NCBI RefSeq assembly: GCF_037479095.1
Contig: NZ_JBBGZW010000002.1
Span: forward strand, 620,001 to 684,000
From: Pantoea nemavictus
Lineage (GTDB): Bacteria; Pseudomonadota; Gammaproteobacteria; Enterobacterales; Enterobacteriaceae
DNA length: 64,000 nt
Direction: 5' to 3'
In this document: positions 41,801 to 51,784 of the stretch, in pieces
Layout: every line of letters starts with the position of its first letter
How positions within the stretch are numbered: the stretch's first letter is position 1
Position numbers and translations under genes: made by a program
The notes under the pieces: model-generated
The model's input: only the letters and a program-made list of their open reading frames with translations
Told to the model about the DNA's origin: nothing
Database searches by the model: none

Positions 41801-44401
41801 ATGGATAGTCAGTCAGCCGCCTTGCTGCGTCGTCTTAACCCGTTCTGTGCGCAGGCGCTGGAAGCCGCCGCGTCGCTGTGTCAGACCCGCGCACACGCAG
41901 AAATCCAGCCGGAACACTGGCTGCTCAAGCTGCTGGAGCAGGGCGAGGGCGACATCACCGTCATCGCGCGCCGCTATGAGTGGGATATGGACGCCATCTG
42001 GCAGGATTTGCTGGCGTTTCTCGACCGCCAGCCGCGCGCGGTGCGCGGACGTCCGCAGCTTTCCACTCCATTAGAAGCGCTGTTAAAACAGGCGTGGCTG
42101 ATGGCGTCGGCTTCCGATAACGCCCCACAAATCCGCAGCATCCATCTGCTGATGGCGCTGGCCGAACAGCCGTCGCTGGTGCGCTGCGAAGGGCTGTGGC
42201 CGCTGCTCAGTCTACGCATGAGCCAGCTTGAGCGTTTACAGCCGATGCTGGAAGCGCAGTCCGACGAGCGTGCAGAAGCGGAGCAGCCGGACATGCCGGT
42301 CAGCACTATCGAGAAAGCTCCCGCAGGCGAAGCCAAAGCTGCATCAACCGAAGCCCTTGCCCGCTTTACCCGCGACGTCACCGCCGATGCGCGCAGCGGC
42401 AAAATCGACCCGGTCTTTGGCCGCGACAACGAAATCCGCCAGATGGTCGATATTCTGTCGCGTCGCCGCAAAAACAACCCGATTCTGGTCGGCGAGCCGG
42501 GCGTGGGTAAAACCGCGCTGGTCGAAGGGCTGGCGCTGCGCATTGTTGAAGGTAACGTGCCGGACAGCCTCAAGCCGGTCAGCGTGCATACGCTGGATCT
42601 CGGCATGCTGCAGGCGGGCGCGGGCGTGAAGGGCGAATTCGAGCAGCGCCTGAAAAACATCATCACCGAAGTGCAGGCCGCGCCACGTCCGGTGCTGCTG
42701 TTTATCGACGAAGCGCACACCATCATCGGCGCGGGCAACCAGGCGGGCGGCGCGGACGCGGCCAACCTGCTGAAACCGGCGCTGGCGCGCGGCGAGCTGC
42801 GTACCATCGCGGCCACCACCTGGAGCGAGTACAAACAGTATTTCGAGAAGGACGCCGCACTGGAGCGCCGCTTCCAGATGGTCAAAGTCGACGAGCCGGA
42901 TGACGATACCGCCTGCCTGATGCTGCGCGGCCTGAAATCACGCTACGCCGAACATCACGGCGTGCACATCTCCGACGCGGCGGTGCGCGCCGCCGTCACC
43001 CTTTCGCGCCGTTATCTCACCGGCCGCCAGCTGCCGGACAAGGCGGTTGACCTGCTCGACACCGCCGCCGCGCGCGTGCGAATGAGCCAGGACACGGTGC
43101 CAGAAGCCATCACACGACTCAGAGCAAAACTCGACGCGCTCAATATTGAGAAGCGCGCCATCCTCGACGATGAAGCGCTCGGCGGCGCCATTCCGCAGGA
43201 GCGACTGGCCGACATCGCGACGCAGATTGCGTTCACTGATGAAGAGCTGGAGGCGCTGGAGCAGCGCTATGGCATCGTACAGTCGCTGATGCAAGAGCTA
43301 CTGGAAGGGCGCAAAGACGCCAGCCAGCGCGGCGCCATCGCACAGCTCCAGACCGACCTCGACGCGCTGCAGCCCGGCGAGCCTCTGCTCACCGCTGACG
43401 TCGACGCGCGCATCGTGGCGGGCGTGATTGCCGACTGGACTGGCGTACCGCTCTCTTCATTAATGAAGGATGAGCAGGCGGAGCTGCTGACGCTGGAAAC
43501 CCAGCTCGCGACGCGTGTGGTGGGGCAGGATGCGGCGCTCAGCGCCATCGCGCAGCGCCTGCGCGCCGCCAAAACCGGACTCACCTCGGAAAACGGCCCG
43601 CAGGGCGTGTTCCTGCTGGTCGGCACCAGCGGCACCGGCAAAACCGAAACCGCGCTGGCGCTGGCCGATTTGCTGTACGGCGGCGAGAAGTCGTTAATTA
43701 CCATCAACCTCAGCGAATACCAGGAAGCGCACACCGTTTCCCAGCTGAAAGGCTCGCCGCCGGGCTACGTTGGCTACGGCCAGGGCGGCATCCTCACCGA
43801 AGCGGTGCGCAAGCGCCCGTACAGCGTGGTGCTGCTCGACGAGGTGGAAAAAGCGCACCGCGACGTCATCAACCTGTTTTATCAGGTGTTTGACCGTGGC
43901 TTTATGCGCGACGGCGAAGGGCGCGAAATCGACTTCCGCAACACGGTAATCCTAATGACCTCGAACCTCGGCAGCGACCATCTGATGCAGCTGCTGGACG
44001 AAACGCCGGACGCTACCGAATCCGACCTGCAGGAGTGCCTGCGCCCGATACTGCGCGACCACTTCCAGCCCGCGCTGCTGGCGCGCTTCCAGACGGTGAT
44101 TTACCGTCCGCTGGCGCGCGACGCAATGCGCATCATCGTGGAAATGAAGCTGAAGCAGGTCAGCCAGCGGCTGCAACGCCATTACGGCATCCGCACCACC
44201 ATCGGCGAAGGTCTGTACGACATGCTCACCGACGCCTGTCTGCTGCCGGACACCGGCGCGCGCAACGTCGACAGCCTGCTCAATCAGCAGATTCTGCCGG
44301 TGCTGAGCCAGATGATTTTGCAGCACCGCGCCAGCGGCACCTTAAGCGACAGCCTGACGCTGGACATCAGTGAAGAAGGCGATGTGACCTTTACGTTCTG
44401 A
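41801..44401 (+). CDS. clpV: T6SS ATPase ClpV (TssH)
   Basis: The 866-residue AAA+ protein has a Clp N-domain, a first ATPase module with Walker A GEPGVGKT at 231-238, a middle coiled coil (EELEALEQRYGIVQSLMQELLEGR), and a second module with Walker A GTSGTGKT at 608-615. It disassembles the contracted TssBC sheath for reuse. AGGAG lies eight bases before the ATG at 41801. The frame extends upstream to 41684 but only through the intergenic repeat. vgrG follows 43 bases later. Confidence 0.96.
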   Translation: MDSQSAALLRRLNPFCAQALEAAASLCQTRAHAEIQPEHWLLKLLEQGEGDITVIARRYEWDMDAIWQDLLAFLDRQPRAVRGRPQLSTPLEALLKQAWLMASASDNAPQIRSIHLLMALAEQPSLVRCEGLWPLLSLRMSQLERLQPMLEAQSDERAEAEQPDMPVSTIEKAPAGEAKAASTEALARFTRDVTADARSGKIDPVFGRDNEIRQMVDILSRRRKNNPILVGEPGVGKTALVEGLALRIVEGNVPDSLKPVSVHTLDLGMLQAGAGVKGEFEQRLKNIITEVQAAPRPVLLFIDEAHTIIGAGNQAGGADAANLLKPALARGELRTIAATTWSEYKQYFEKDAALERRFQMVKVDEPDDDTACLMLRGLKSRYAEHHGVHISDAAVRAAVTLSRRYLTGRQLPDKAVDLLDTAAARVRMSQDTVPEAITRLRAKLDALNIEKRAILDDEALGGAIPQERLADIATQIAFTDEELEALEQRYGIVQSLMQELLEGRKDASQRGAIAQLQTDLDALQPGEPLLTADVDARIVAGVIADWTGVPLSSLMKDEQAELLTLETQLATRVVGQDAALSAIAQRLRAAKTGLTSENGPQGVFLLVGTSGTGKTETALALADLLYGGEKSLITINLSEYQEAHTVSQLKGSPPGYVGYGQGGILTEAVRKRPYSVVLLDEVEKAHRDVINLFYQVFDRGFMRDGEGREIDFRNTVILMTSNLGSDHLMQLLDETPDATESDLQECLRPILRDHFQPALLARFQTVIYRPLARDAMRIIVEMKLKQVSQRLQRHYGIRTTIGEGLYDMLTDACLLPDTGARNVDSLLNQQILPVLSQMILQHRASGTLSDSLTLDISEEGDVTFTF

Positions 44402-44444
44402 GTGAACGACGGTTTTCTGTACGCGGCAATAAAAGGATTTCACC

Positions 44445-46817
44445 ATGACAGATACGGCCATTATCACCTTCAGCCACAGCCATCATCTGCTGAAGGTCAC
44501 CGACAGCACCTCACCGCTGGACGTGCTCAGCTTCGAAGGCACGGAGGCGCTGAGCGCGCCGTTCAGCTGGAACATCATCTTCACCAGCGCCGACAAAAAT
44601 ATCAGCCGCGAAGCGATGCTGCTGAAACCGGCGTCGCTGACGCTGCAGCCGTCGCCGCAGAGCCTTAGCGACCTGCTGCACAAAGCCGGGCCGCTGCGCG
44701 TGGTGCAGGGCGTGGTAACCGGCTTTGATGCGCTCGGGGTCTCGGCGGACGAAGCGCGCTACGCCATCACGCTGCAGCCGCGCCTGGCGCTGCTTTCCCG
44801 CACCCGTCAGAACGCCATCTGGCAGGACATGTCGGTGCCGCAGATTGTCGAAGCCATCCTGCGCGACCGCCACGGCATGCGCGGGCAGGACTTTGAATTT
44901 AACCTCAGCCGCGACTACCCGAAGCGCGAGCAGGTGATGCAGTTTGACGAGGACGACCTGCGCTTCATCTCGCGCCTGCTGGCGGAGGTCGGCATCTGGT
45001 TCCGCTTCACCACCGACACGCGCCTCAACATCGACGTGGTGGAGTTTTACAACGGCCCGCAGGGCTACGTGACCGGCCTGACGCTGCCCGCCGTGCCGCC
45101 GTCCGGCCTGCACGACAGCGGCGTGGAGTCGGTATGGGCGATGGAAAGCCGCTTCCGCGTGGTGGAAAAAACCGTCAGCACCCGCGACTACAACTACCGC
45201 GACGCCACCGCCGACATGAACGCGCAGGCCGACGTCACCGGCGGCGACGACACCACTTACGGCGAAGCCTATCATTGGGCGGATAACTATCTGCAGGCGG
45301 GCGAGGTTTACAGCGCAACGCCTGCAACCGAAAGCGGCGCGTTCTACGCCCGGCTGCGCCACGAGCGCTACCTCAACGGGCAGACGCAGCTGAGCGCCAA
45401 ATCCAGCAGCGCTCAGCTGATGCCCGGCGTGGTGGTGCGCGCCAGCGGCAGCAACGCGGCGGAGGCATTCCGCAGCGGCGTGGTTATCACCGCGCTGGTC
45501 TGCCGCGCGGCGCGCGACAGCAGCATGGAAACCGCCTTCCGCGGCATCCCGGCGGAGGGCCGCTACGGCTATCGCCCGGAGCCCGCACCGCGCCCGGTGA
45601 TGGCGGGCACCTTACCGGCGCGCGTCACCAGCACCACCGTTAATGACACCTACGGACACATCGACCGCGACGGACGTTATCGCGTCAATATGCTGTTTGA
45701 CCGCGCGGGCTGGGAGAGCGGCTTCGAAAGCCTGTGGGTGCGCCAGGCGCGGCCGTTCGCCGGCGACACCTACGGCCTGCACCTGCCGCTGCTGGCGGGC
45801 ACCGAGGTGGCGATTGGCTTCGAGCACGGCAACCCGGACCGTCCCTACATCGCCGGCGTGCTGCACGACTCCTCGCGCGCGGACCACGTCAGCATACGCA
45901 ACTTCAGGCGCAACGTGCTGCGCACGCCGGCCAACAACAAGCTGCGCCTCGACGACACGCGCGGCCAGGAGCACATCAAGCTCAGCACCGAGTACGGCGG
46001 CAAGAGCCAGCTTAACCTCGGGCATCTGGTGGACGGCGAGGGCCAGGCGCGCGGCGAAGGCTTCGAGCTGCGCAGCGACAGCTGGGGGGCGATACGTGGC
46101 GGTAAAGGGCTGCTGCTGACCACGCAGTTACAGCCAAAGGCCATGGCGAAGCAGCTGGATATGGATGAAATCAAGCGTCAGTTAACGGATGCGCTGTCGC
46201 TGGCACAATCTCTCTCCGGGCTGTTAGATACGGCCCAGATTGATCCTATGGATAACAGTACGCAGCAGCAGTTTTTGCAACAGACCATCGATCAGTTGCA
46301 GCAACCTGCGATTGTCGCCGGAGCGCCTGCCGGGATAGCGTTATCTACTCCGCAACATATCCAGCTGAGCGCCAACCGCAATCAGATCATTACTGCCGGT
46401 GGAAACACTGAAATCAGCGCACTTAAACGCATGGTTCTGGCCGCGAGAAAAGGCTTTGTCGCTTTCGCTCATGAGATGGGTATGAAGCTGGTTGCCGCTA
46501 CCGGCAAAGTAGAAATTCAGGCTCAGACTGATGCCTTGGATCTCATAGCCAGCAAAGCGCTCACCATTAGCAGTACCAGCGATGAAATCATCATATCGGC
46601 GAAGAAGAAAATTACGCTGCAGTGTGGCGGTTCTTCCCTGACGATCGACCCGAGCAAAATCGAACATGGCACGGGTGGGCAATTTAATGTCAAAAGCGCC
46701 GAATTTGATTATGCCGCAGCGGCAAAAATGGAGATGCCGTTCCCGAAATTCACCGCCTGTGAATCTGCAGCCTCCGATGCGGCGAGCAACGGTGATGCCA
46801 CGGTGCCACTTAACTAA
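44445..46817 (+). CDS. vgrG: T6SS spike protein VgrG (TssI) with DUF2345 extension
   Basis: The 790-residue protein has the gp27-like part (1-380: LSFEGTEALSAPFSWNIIFTS, QFDEDDLRFISRLLAEVGIWFRF), the gp5-like OB-fold (about 400-500: VNDTYGHIDRDGRYRVNMLFDRAG, LLAGTEVAIGFEHGNPDRPYIAGVLHDS) and a DUF2345/C-terminal extension from about 560. Trimers cap the Hcp tube. Near residue 552 (about 46100) the DNA changes from very GC-rich to average composition, so the C-terminal module was probably exchanged together with the cargo genes. AAGGA precedes the ATG. Confidence 0.95.
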   Translation: MTDTAIITFSHSHHLLKVTDSTSPLDVLSFEGTEALSAPFSWNIIFTSADKNISREAMLLKPASLTLQPSPQSLSDLLHKAGPLRVVQGVVTGFDALGVSADEARYAITLQPRLALLSRTRQNAIWQDMSVPQIVEAILRDRHGMRGQDFEFNLSRDYPKREQVMQFDEDDLRFISRLLAEVGIWFRFTTDTRLNIDVVEFYNGPQGYVTGLTLPAVPPSGLHDSGVESVWAMESRFRVVEKTVSTRDYNYRDATADMNAQADVTGGDDTTYGEAYHWADNYLQAGEVYSATPATESGAFYARLRHERYLNGQTQLSAKSSSAQLMPGVVVRASGSNAAEAFRSGVVITALVCRAARDSSMETAFRGIPAEGRYGYRPEPAPRPVMAGTLPARVTSTTVNDTYGHIDRDGRYRVNMLFDRAGWESGFESLWVRQARPFAGDTYGLHLPLLAGTEVAIGFEHGNPDRPYIAGVLHDSSRADHVSIRNFRRNVLRTPANNKLRLDDTRGQEHIKLSTEYGGKSQLNLGHLVDGEGQARGEGFELRSDSWGAIRGGKGLLLTTQLQPKAMAKQLDMDEIKRQLTDALSLAQSLSGLLDTAQIDPMDNSTQQQFLQQTIDQLQQPAIVAGAPAGIALSTPQHIQLSANRNQIITAGGNTEISALKRMVLAARKGFVAFAHEMGMKLVAATGKVEIQAQTDALDLIASKALTISSTSDEIIISAKKKITLQCGGSSLTIDPSKIEHGTGGQFNVKSAEFDYAAAAKMEMPFPKFTACESAASDAASNGDATVPLN

Positions 46818-46826
46818 GGATTGGTT

Positions 46827-47690
46827 ATGACGATTGAATATCTCTCTCCACACCGGGCTTTAGGAACACATCAGTATGCGGTTATTGACCGCAAGCTTGT
46901 CCCTGAACTACCCAATTCCTGGCCGGTCATTGAGCTGATATTGCCGATGCTGGCTCCGCAGGCTCATCTTTATCCCTGGCTAATACCGCTGAGTGAGATG
47001 CCGTCGCAGGAGTGGAAAACGTTTATGGCAGACCTCTCCGTACATGTCGGGCCTCGTTATCCAGAATTTTGCAGTTTGCTGCTGTCCAGCACTCTTTCTC
47101 CACAGCAGATTCAAAGCGCACTGGTCAACGCGCTCTACTTTAAGGATGCCTGGCACAACGGCCATATTCTGCGCTTTTATGATCCCAGAGTGTTGTTTCA
47201 CCTGCACTGGATGCTGAGCCCATGGCAGTTATCTAATCTGCTTTCGACAAGGGATATTCCCTGCTGGACGTTCTGGCTGGAAGGTGGCTGGCATACCCTT
47301 GAGTTCACTGACTATACGTCCGTTAAGCCGACAGACACCGCAGCTATCAGCCTACATCAACTCGCGCATTGCGGGCTGATAAACCAGGCGCTGCAGCAGT
47401 TGCCGTCGTATCCAGATATGCAGCAGCGTCAGCAGATCAGTCGTCGACTGGAGATATTCATGCTTCAGGCTGCGAAGTGCGGTCTTTCCACTGATGAAGA
47501 TCGTATAGCGTTTGCACTGCATGGCCTGATTCAGCCTGAAGGGTTCTGGGCTGCACGAAATATGTCCGTTTTTTTACAGCAGGTCAGTCACTGTCCTGAT
47601 TTATATAGAAATGAAACCCACTCATGGGATGAAAGTCGCTGGCAGGAAATGATCGGAACGCAGAGTAATAACGCAGGGAGCACCTTCTGA
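46827..47690 (+). CDS. DUF4123 T6SS adaptor/chaperone
   Basis: The 287-residue protein resembles DUF4123 (Tap/TEC) adaptors: YAVIDRKLVPELPNSWPVIELILPML near the start, HLYPWLIPLSEMPSQEWKTFMADL, LRFYDPRVLFHLHWMLSPWQL, and WLEGGWHTLEFTD. These proteins load an effector encoded next to them onto a cognate VgrG or PAAR tip. It lies ten bases after vgrG and one base before the VasX-like effector gene, exactly the position expected. AAGGA is six bases upstream of the ATG at 46827. Confidence 0.88.
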   Translation: MTIEYLSPHRALGTHQYAVIDRKLVPELPNSWPVIELILPMLAPQAHLYPWLIPLSEMPSQEWKTFMADLSVHVGPRYPEFCSLLLSSTLSPQQIQSALVNALYFKDAWHNGHILRFYDPRVLFHLHWMLSPWQLSNLLSTRDIPCWTFWLEGGWHTLEFTDYTSVKPTDTAAISLHQLAHCGLINQALQQLPSYPDMQQRQQISRRLEIFMLQAAKCGLSTDEDRIAFALHGLIQPEGFWAARNMSVFLQQVSHCPDLYRNETHSWDESRWQEMIGTQSNNAGSTF

Positions 47691-47691
47691 A

Positions 47692-50277
47692 ATGAGCACG
47701 AAAAAAGGCTGTAAATTCTGTACCCGCCACGGTCTGCCCCTGTTGCCCGTGCGTCCGGCGGTGATGTCGCAGGACGACGTGTTACCTCACCTGCCTTCCT
47801 CCCTGACGCCGCCGCTCGCGGCACAGGGTGAAACCGCCTGGACCGCGCGGCTGCTGCGCGAAGGTTTTCTGTATATCTGGGCAGAATCCGGCCAGTACTG
47901 GAAAAGTTATTTCGCCACTGCCGACGGCTATTACTATCCGCTGCCAGAACATGGTGATGTGCCGGCGGATATTGTCAGCGGCAGGGTGAAGCCGTGCATC
48001 AGCGAACCCGCCGAGCTGGCGGCAGCGTCGCTGGTGACGCTGCCGGTGAAGCCAGCGGGCATGAAAAACGGCCTGTTCTGGTTTAGCTGGTCTGAGGTGG
48101 AGTGGACAGACGCGGTGCGCAAACAGCATGAGGATGCCGCTTACCGCAGCCGGTACATGCAGCTGTTTGACATGGATGCGTGGGTGAACAGCGGTAAGGC
48201 GGAGCAGGCGCTGCCGATTAGCGGATTAGGCGACATCGTGGCGGAGTACAGTGCAAAGGCGGCAAGCTGTAAGGTCAAAAAGTGGTCCCCATCACCATGG
48301 AAAAATACCCCCCCAATAGCAGGAGCGAATATCCAGCTGGCGGCCGATTCACTGTATGCAGGCAAAGGCGCGATCCTGCTGCTGCAGGATCCCCCGGCGA
48401 TTCTTCAGGAGCTGTCCGCACTGATTGATTATGACTTACAGGATCAGGTCTATAACAATCCCCTTTATAAACGCGAGCTGGCACTGTCTTCTGCGATTAG
48501 CGGCCTGAAAGAGGCGATGACGCGCCAGTTTGAGCGTGACTATATCGAGAAAAGCGAGAGTGAAGAGCGTGTGGCGTTGCACGGTCCTTTTGGCTACAGC
48601 GCCAACGGCGACCTGTCGGACAGCATGTACACCCCGATTGCTGACAGGAAGATGAACAGTACAGTTGCCAGAAAATGGGCGGAGTATGAGCAATATTACG
48701 ACCCGGAGAAAATGGCGGCCTTCCAGCAGCGGTTCAGTCAGGCTCTGACGCAATACAACGAGCGTATCGTCAGCCTGCGCACCGGAATGTATCTCGACTG
48801 GATTAAAAGCGAGGGGCTGCTGAAATACTTCAGGCAAAACTTTGATACCGCAGAGCTGAGCAGCGGCATCGCGTACGTGCAGACACTTAATTACTGCATT
48901 ACTGGTATGCAGGACAAAACGGGCGTTATTCGTCATTTCACTGATTTGTTGTCAGGCCTGCCCACGGACCCGGGGAATATTCTGGCCCGCGCGCTGGTGC
49001 TGAATCAGGATGTTTTAGCCGATAAATTAATGAAATCCATCGAAGGTTCTACTGACTGGATAGCACTCCCCTGGAGTGGGATTGCGGACGTCTTTAACGC
49101 CGGAATGGATAACTTCAGAGAGGGGGTGCTCAACGCGGTTTCGAGCACAGTGGGTATGCTTTCCGGGATAGTGGCCCGGCTGGTTATCCAGTCGATGGAA
49201 TCGAAACAAGTGTTTGCCAGCCTGGTTGCAATGGGCGCATTAACCAATAAAGCCTATGTCACGCTGGAAAAAACCGGCACCTACAAGCAGTTTGTGACGG
49301 AAGTGGTTGCGCAGCTGGCGAAAGAAAGCGGGTTAGCTGGCAGGTCAAACAGCGATAAGCTGCGCCATCATGTTCGCCAGGAGCTCAGACGGCTGAGAAT
49401 AAGCGGATTGCCTATGGAGGGTGTGGAGGTTAAACGCTTCCTCGTCATGGTTGATATTGACAAAGTTCACGCGCTGCAGGCGCTACCGTCAGAAGCGCGC
49501 GCCGCCGAACTGGTCAAGCTGCTGAGGCTTTCAGCTGACGTTGAAGCCCAGCAGTTCAGCCAGTGGCAGGGCGCGGTCCGGCGTGGCGTCAGTCAGGTAG
49601 GAGATGCAATGCCGTTTGCCATCGGCGTGATGTCTGCTGCGCTACAGACCGCCGCATTGTTTGCCAGTGCCGATATAAAAAACAAAAAAACGCTGACGGC
49701 AGACCAGAGCGAGGCACATGCCAAGTTCTGGGCCGGAGTGGTGGGCCTGACAAGTGCCAGCCTCAGTATTGTGGAAACCGGGATCAAGCAGTTCAATCTG
49801 TTTGCCAGCGCTTCATCTAGATTTCAGGGATTGCGCTCGCCCATGGTTCAAAAGTGGATTTTTGGTATTGCAGGGAAATCACTGGGGGTTGTCGCGGGTG
49901 CGGTTGCCGCAGGTTTTGATTTTTATCACATGTATGATGAAAATAGAAAGGGGCACTATGGGCTTGCCTTTACTTATGGTCTATCAGCCGCAGCAGGATT
50001 GTGGTTGATGGCTGCTATATTTTCTAGCGCAATACCTGTTTTAGGTACAGTTGTCGCGGTGATTGTGTTAATTGGTACAGCAATTTATCTTGCACTCAAT
50101 AGCAGAGATAATATCCAGAAGTGGTTGATCCAATGTTTATGGAGAAGGATCCCTATGAACGTAGAAAGTGCCAATAAAGAGGTTTTCATGTCACGGGAAG
50201 CCGCTGATCTGCCTGTCTGGCCCGATATGGTGATGGAAATGAATGAGCTTAAGTTAGCTTTGGGAGTTAGTATATAA
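47692..50277 (+). CDS. VasX-like T6SS pore-forming effector (BTH_I2691 family)
   Basis: The 861-residue protein begins with the VasX-type N-terminal region: CKFCTRHGLPLLPVRPAVMSQDD, TARLLREGFLYIWAES, YYYPLPEHGDVPADI. The middle is helical without recognisable motifs. Residues about 630-800 hold several hydrophobic segments (AMPFAIGVMSAALQTAALFAS, VVAGAVAAGFDFYHMY, AAGLWLMAAIFSSAIPVLG, VVAVIVLIGTAIYLAL), the pattern of VasX and colicin-like effectors that depolarise the inner membrane of competitors. It follows its DUF4123 adaptor and precedes a DUF6708 membrane protein, the expected immunity protein. GGGAG lies eleven bases upstream. Function is inferred from family and context. Confidence 0.85.
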   Translation: MSTKKGCKFCTRHGLPLLPVRPAVMSQDDVLPHLPSSLTPPLAAQGETAWTARLLREGFLYIWAESGQYWKSYFATADGYYYPLPEHGDVPADIVSGRVKPCISEPAELAAASLVTLPVKPAGMKNGLFWFSWSEVEWTDAVRKQHEDAAYRSRYMQLFDMDAWVNSGKAEQALPISGLGDIVAEYSAKAASCKVKKWSPSPWKNTPPIAGANIQLAADSLYAGKGAILLLQDPPAILQELSALIDYDLQDQVYNNPLYKRELALSSAISGLKEAMTRQFERDYIEKSESEERVALHGPFGYSANGDLSDSMYTPIADRKMNSTVARKWAEYEQYYDPEKMAAFQQRFSQALTQYNERIVSLRTGMYLDWIKSEGLLKYFRQNFDTAELSSGIAYVQTLNYCITGMQDKTGVIRHFTDLLSGLPTDPGNILARALVLNQDVLADKLMKSIEGSTDWIALPWSGIADVFNAGMDNFREGVLNAVSSTVGMLSGIVARLVIQSMESKQVFASLVAMGALTNKAYVTLEKTGTYKQFVTEVVAQLAKESGLAGRSNSDKLRHHVRQELRRLRISGLPMEGVEVKRFLVMVDIDKVHALQALPSEARAAELVKLLRLSADVEAQQFSQWQGAVRRGVSQVGDAMPFAIGVMSAALQTAALFASADIKNKKTLTADQSEAHAKFWAGVVGLTSASLSIVETGIKQFNLFASASSRFQGLRSPMVQKWIFGIAGKSLGVVAGAVAAGFDFYHMYDENRKGHYGLAFTYGLSAAAGLWLMAAIFSSAIPVLGTVVAVIVLIGTAIYLALNSRDNIQKWLIQCLWRRIPMNVESANKEVFMSREAADLPVWPDMVMEMNELKLALGVSI

Positions 50278-50278
50278 A

Positions 50279-51250
50279 ATGGATTATTACGGACTATTCC
50301 CTAAATTTAAATTTAATCGTAAGCTCAATATAGATGAAAAAAACAATAAACTAAAAAATAATCAACGAATCGATGCATCAGAACAGTCATTAATATCAGA
50401 TGCTAAAGTGATATCAATGAATTCTCATTATCTTGAGTTGGTTGATAAATATTATTCTGCAAAAGGGATGATTGGGTTTATAGGTGCTGTAGCAGTGATT
50501 ATGCTAACCCCCTCTATTTTGTTCCTTTCATATTCAATTTTTTTTGAGTATGGATGGAGTGATTTGAGTGCGGTTAGCATGTATTCATTTCTCATTTTTA
50601 TATTTTTAGTTACCGACGCATGGTTTTTTAAAATGTTAAAAACGGAATGGTTTGCTTTGACGCATTACCCTGTTCGTTTTGACCGGAAAAATCGACTGGT
50701 ACATTTTATACGGCTGGATGGTAGCGCACGGAGTGTGGAGTGGGATAAGGTATTCTTTACTTCCGGCCTCAGCCACCGAAAAGACTTTAATAAAGATTAC
50801 TACATCAGCGGTCATATTCTGGCGGACGATAATGAAACGGTAGTGGATACCTTCTGCCTGCCGGCGACGAGTTCAGACCGCAAGGAGCTGGAGCGCCACT
50901 GGGAATTTGTGCGCCGCTACATGGAGGAAGGCCCGGAGTCTGTGGTGCATGTAGTAAAAGACTGCCTGCCGATAGCCGGTAAGCGCGAAGGATACCAGTT
51001 CGGGCTGATTTACTTAATGTCGGCGTATAATGGTGCACCGATTTTTCTTTTTCCTCTGATATTTACGCTTAGCTTTATTTTCAGTATTCCGCGCTATATC
51101 GCAATGGTTACCAGTAAAGTACCTGTCTGGCCGAAAGATATCGAAGCACAATGTGAATTATTGAAAAATGATCCTTTCGCAATTGATGCCTCATTAAATT
51201 CAAAGCATCCATGGCGTGACATGTTTCGCAAAACGCCAGAAAATGAGTGA
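50279..51250 (+). CDS. DUF6708 membrane protein, probable immunity to the VasX-like effector
   Basis: The 323-residue protein has helices at about 62-88 and 97-118 and another near 245-275. A cytosolic middle domain lies between (HYPVRFDRKNRLVHFIRLDGSARSVEWDKVFF, RKELERHWEFVRRYMEEGPE), which fits the DUF6708 group found next to VasX-type effectors. The gene begins one base after the effector stop and would be co-translated. Its first 400 bases are extremely A+T-rich (about 30% GC by eye), while the DUF6708 core is closer to average, suggesting a mosaic origin. Protection of the producer by binding the effector in the inner membrane is inferred. Confidence 0.72.
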   Translation: MDYYGLFPKFKFNRKLNIDEKNNKLKNNQRIDASEQSLISDAKVISMNSHYLELVDKYYSAKGMIGFIGAVAVIMLTPSILFLSYSIFFEYGWSDLSAVSMYSFLIFIFLVTDAWFFKMLKTEWFALTHYPVRFDRKNRLVHFIRLDGSARSVEWDKVFFTSGLSHRKDFNKDYYISGHILADDNETVVDTFCLPATSSDRKELERHWEFVRRYMEEGPESVVHVVKDCLPIAGKREGYQFGLIYLMSAYNGAPIFLFPLIFTLSFIFSIPRYIAMVTSKVPVWPKDIEAQCELLKNDPFAIDASLNSKHPWRDMFRKTPENE

Positions 51251-51517
51251 ATACAAAGAAGTATTCGTGCGAGTTGAACCTAATGTAGCTCTGACCGCAC
51301 GACACTTGCTTGTTTAGTGCATTATCTCAGATTAAAAGTCACGTTATGATGGTATCGCACAAAGTAAATTAATTTAATGTTTATAGCTTGATTCAGTAAT
51401 TCTCAAACCATCCGAATCCGATAAGAAATGTGTTTTCCGAAAAAGAATTATTTATGTCTGCAATCATCAGGTATCAATCGTTTTAATTATAATATATGTG
51501 AGGAATCAGGAATTAAA
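51251..51517. other. Intergenic, A+T-rich; probable promoter for the PAAR gene
   Basis: About 270 bases with no convincing gene. TATAAT-like sequence near 51488-51497, about 20 bases before the PAAR start, may serve as a -10 element, giving the last cargo genes their own promoter. No repeat or IS end is seen. Confidence 0.4.
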
Positions 51518-51784
51518 ATGAAAGGGATTATTCGTGTTGGTGATAAAACCACCGGTGGTGGTCAGGTGAAATCTGGTTCTGAAAAAATGATTTTTCAGGC
51601 AATTGGCGTGGCACGTATCAATGATCCTGTAAGCTGCCCGATTCTGGGACATAGCCCATCGTATATTGCACAGGGACATCCGACAATGAAGGACAATGGT
51701 GTCGCTGTTGCTTTCGATGGTTATAAGTGCAGTTGTGGCTGCACATTAATATCTTCATTAACGAATGCAACGACGAGTAAATAA
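51518..51784 (+). CDS. PAAR-domain T6SS tip protein
   Basis: The 88-residue protein begins KGIIRVGDKTTGGGQVKSGS, has ARINDPVSCPILGHSPSYIAQGHPTM and KCSCGCTLISS, the PAAR repeat layout with cysteine and histidine residues that bind zinc at the spike tip. PAAR caps VgrG and completes the needle. It lacks any toxin extension, so it should act as a plain tip carrying separately encoded effectors. AGGAAT lies eight bases before the ATG. The next gene overlaps its stop (TAATG). Confidence 0.85.
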   Translation: MKGIIRVGDKTTGGGQVKSGSEKMIFQAIGVARINDPVSCPILGHSPSYIAQGHPTMKDNGVAVAFDGYKCSCGCTLISSLTNATTSK

